The notes beneath the pieces were generated by a model. It saw only the letters and a program-made list of their open reading frames with translations, did not search any database and was not told the DNA's origin. From contig DJBG01000065.1 in assembly GCA_002429965.1 (NCBI GenBank), forward strand, positions 66,167 to 73,713: a stretch of DNA of 7,547 nucleotides, in the 5' to 3' direction. This stretch comes from Hungatella sp. UBA5982. Lineage in GTDB: Bacteria; Bacillota; Clostridia; Lachnospirales; Lachnospiraceae. This document shows positions 6,318-7,547 of the stretch, one piece after another. Position numbers and translations under genes: made by a program. Each line of letters starts with the position of its first letter. Positions within the stretch are counted from its first letter, which is position 1.

Positions 6318-7388
6318 ATGAAATTCATACATATTGCAGATGTTCACTGGGGCATGAGCCCGGACAGCGACAAACCGTGGAGCAAGGAACGGTATCAGGA
6401 CATCAAGGACACCTTCGCAAAGGCGGTCAGCCAGGCAAAAGCCCTGGAAGCCGACTGTCTTTTTATTTCCGGAGACTTATTTCACCGGCAGCCCCTGGCC
6501 AGGGATTTGAAAGAAGTAAACTATCTTTTTACCACCATACCGGATGTCCATGTGGTCATCATTGCCGGTAACCACGACCGCATCCGCAGCAACTCCGCTC
6601 TTTTAAGCTTCACCTGGGCTCCCAATGTGTCTTATCTCATGGGAGAAGAGCTGGAAAATGTTTACTTTAAGGACATCAATACTGAGGTTTACGGCTTCAG
6701 TTATCGTTCGGCCGAAATCCCGGAAAACCGCCTTGACCATTTAAAGGTGCCCAACAACGGGCGCATCCATGTTCTGCTGGGTCATGGGGGCGATGCCAAC
6801 CACATCCCCTTTGACAAGGGTGCCATGGCCAATCTGGACTTTTCCTACATTGCCATGGGACACATCCACCGCCCGGAGATCCTTTTGGAAAACCGTATGG
6901 CATTTGCCGGCTCCCTGGAGCCTCTGGACAAAACGGAATCCGGCCAGCACGGCATGATGGTAGGGGAAATCAATGAGGTGACCCGCATGGTGACTTCCTT
7001 AAAGTTCATCCCCCTGGCAAAGCTCCAGTACATCTCTCTGGCCGTTAATGTTACAACAGCCACTACCAATACAGAACTTGCCATGAAAATCACCCAGGAA
7101 ATACAGACCCGGGGGCCGGAAAACATCTTTCGGTTCCGGATCCGCGGCATGAGGGACCCTGATATCTCCTTTGACTTGGACATGCTTTCCACCCGGTTTA
7201 AGATCATGGAAATCATTGACGAATCCGAGCCTCAGTATGACTTTTCCGCATTGTTTGCCGAACATCCCAGTGACATGATCGGCTTCTTTATCCAGGCCCT
7301 TCAGAAACCGGAGATGAGCCCGGTGGAAAAAAAGGCCCTTCATTACGGCATCAACGCACTGCTTCGTACAACGGACGAAAGGAGCTGA
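6318..7388 (+). CDS. SbcD/YhaO-like DNA repair exonuclease (calcineurin-like metallophosphoesterase)
   Basis: This encodes 356 residues from the ATG at 6318. The N-terminal domain has the full set of metallophosphoesterase metal and catalytic motifs: ADVH (D8, H10), GDLFH (52-56), GNHD (84-87), GHGGD (165-169) and GHIH (191-194). The order and the opening MKFIHIADVHWGM are those of SbcD/Mre11-family nucleases, which cut DNA ends with a paired SbcC/Rad50-like ATPase. The C-terminal 130 or so residues are diverged and probably form the capping and partner-binding region. The size and the next gene favour the Bacillus YhaO/YhaN-type pair over classical SbcD/SbcC, but I cannot separate them firmly here. 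The gene ends 3 nt before its ATPase partner, a clear operon. No convincing sigma-A promoter is visible in 6210-6317, so expression may partly depend on readthrough from asnS. Confidence 0.9.
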   Translation: MKFIHIADVHWGMSPDSDKPWSKERYQDIKDTFAKAVSQAKALEADCLFISGDLFHRQPLARDLKEVNYLFTTIPDVHVVIIAGNHDRIRSNSALLSFTWAPNVSYLMGEELENVYFKDINTEVYGFSYRSAEIPENRLDHLKVPNNGRIHVLLGHGGDANHIPFDKGAMANLDFSYIAMGHIHRPEILLENRMAFAGSLEPLDKTESGQHGMMVGEINEVTRMVTSLKFIPLAKLQYISLAVNVTTATTNTELAMKITQEIQTRGPENIFRFRIRGMRDPDISFDLDMLSTRFKIMEIIDESEPQYDFSALFAEHPSDMIGFFIQALQKPEMSPVEKKALHYGINALLRTTDERS

Positions 7389-7391
7389 CCC

Positions 7392-7547
7392 ATGAAAATA
7401 ATTGATATCTATATCAATGGCTTTGGAAAATTCCATGGCAGGAACCTTACCTTCCGGGATGGGCTAAACATTGTATATGGGAAGAATGAGGCCGGAAAAT
7501 CCACCATCCATACCTTCATTCGGGGAATGCTTTTCGGCATTGAACGC
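7392..7547 (+). CDS. SbcC/YhaN-like AAA ATPase, N-terminal fragment (runs off the window)
   Basis: The first 52 codons are present and the frame is open to the right edge. The protein starts MKIIDIYINGFGKF, the strand typical of Rad50/SbcC/RecF-like ATPase heads. Residues 30-38 are a Walker A loop, GKNEAGKST, as in the YhaN and SbcC families. Next comes FIRGMLFG, which in YhaN-type ATPases follows the P-loop (from memory). A full-length protein would be expected to have a long coiled coil and a C-terminal Walker B, neither visible here. GGAG at 7381-7384 overlaps the end of the nuclease gene and lies 7 nt from the ATG; the gap between the genes is 3 nt, so the two are probably made together as a complex for DNA-end processing. 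Confidence 0.88.
   Translation, partial: MKIIDIYINGFGKFHGRNLTFRDGLNIVYGKNEAGKSTIHTFIRGMLFGIER

Noticed and set aside
6845..7436. Long minus-strand open frames (123 and 145 codons) opposite the SbcD-like gene
   Set aside because: They lie antisense to a gene with complete catalytic motifs, and their peptides show no recognisable domain.

Overview
The window looks like chromosomal DNA from a low-to-mid GC, spore-forming Firmicute of the Clostridia, most likely Lachnospiraceae (Lacrimispora / Clostridium cluster XIVa type). The reasons are SpoVG, a paired GlgC/GlgD glycogen system, a meso-diaminopimelate dehydrogenase, a DUF3783 protein, strong AGGAGG-type ribosome binding sites and good sigma-A promoters. 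The family-level placement is inferred from protein character, not from a database search.

Layout. At the left edge (3-137, +) is the tail of a gene cut by the window. It converges on a minus-strand block, and a bidirectional hairpin terminator (157-203) lies between them. Read in transcription order, the minus-strand block is: promoter (4566-4594), glgC (4527-3253), glgD (overlapping glgC by 4 nt), spoVG (23 nt further on), a terminator (1783-1816), a second promoter (1723-1752), ddh, and a DUF3783 gene 16 nt later. Divergent from glgC, asnS has its own sigma-A promoter (4706-4734) and a 3' hairpin. It is followed by a SbcD/YhaO-like nuclease gene and the first 52 codons of its SbcC/YhaN-like ATPase partner, which runs off the right edge.

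Functions. GlgC and GlgD make ADP-glucose for glycogen, and SpoVG is a nucleic-acid-binding regulator apparently carried on the same transcript. Ddh makes meso-DAP for lysine and peptidoglycan, AsnS charges tRNA-Asn, and the last two genes look like a DNA-end-processing nuclease and ATPase pair.

The most notable observation is that glgC carries an in-frame amber codon (TAG, 3706-3708 on the minus strand) exactly between the nucleotidyltransferase domain and the C-terminal beta-helix domain. Both halves are otherwise intact and in the same frame, and the codon sits where family members as I recall them have tyrosine. It could be a recent nonsense mutation, a sequencing error, or readthrough; the sequence alone cannot decide. 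I saw no CRISPR array, insertion sequence, tRNA or rRNA. No stretch over 300 bases lacks a gene; the longest gap is the 245-bp glgC/asnS divergent region.
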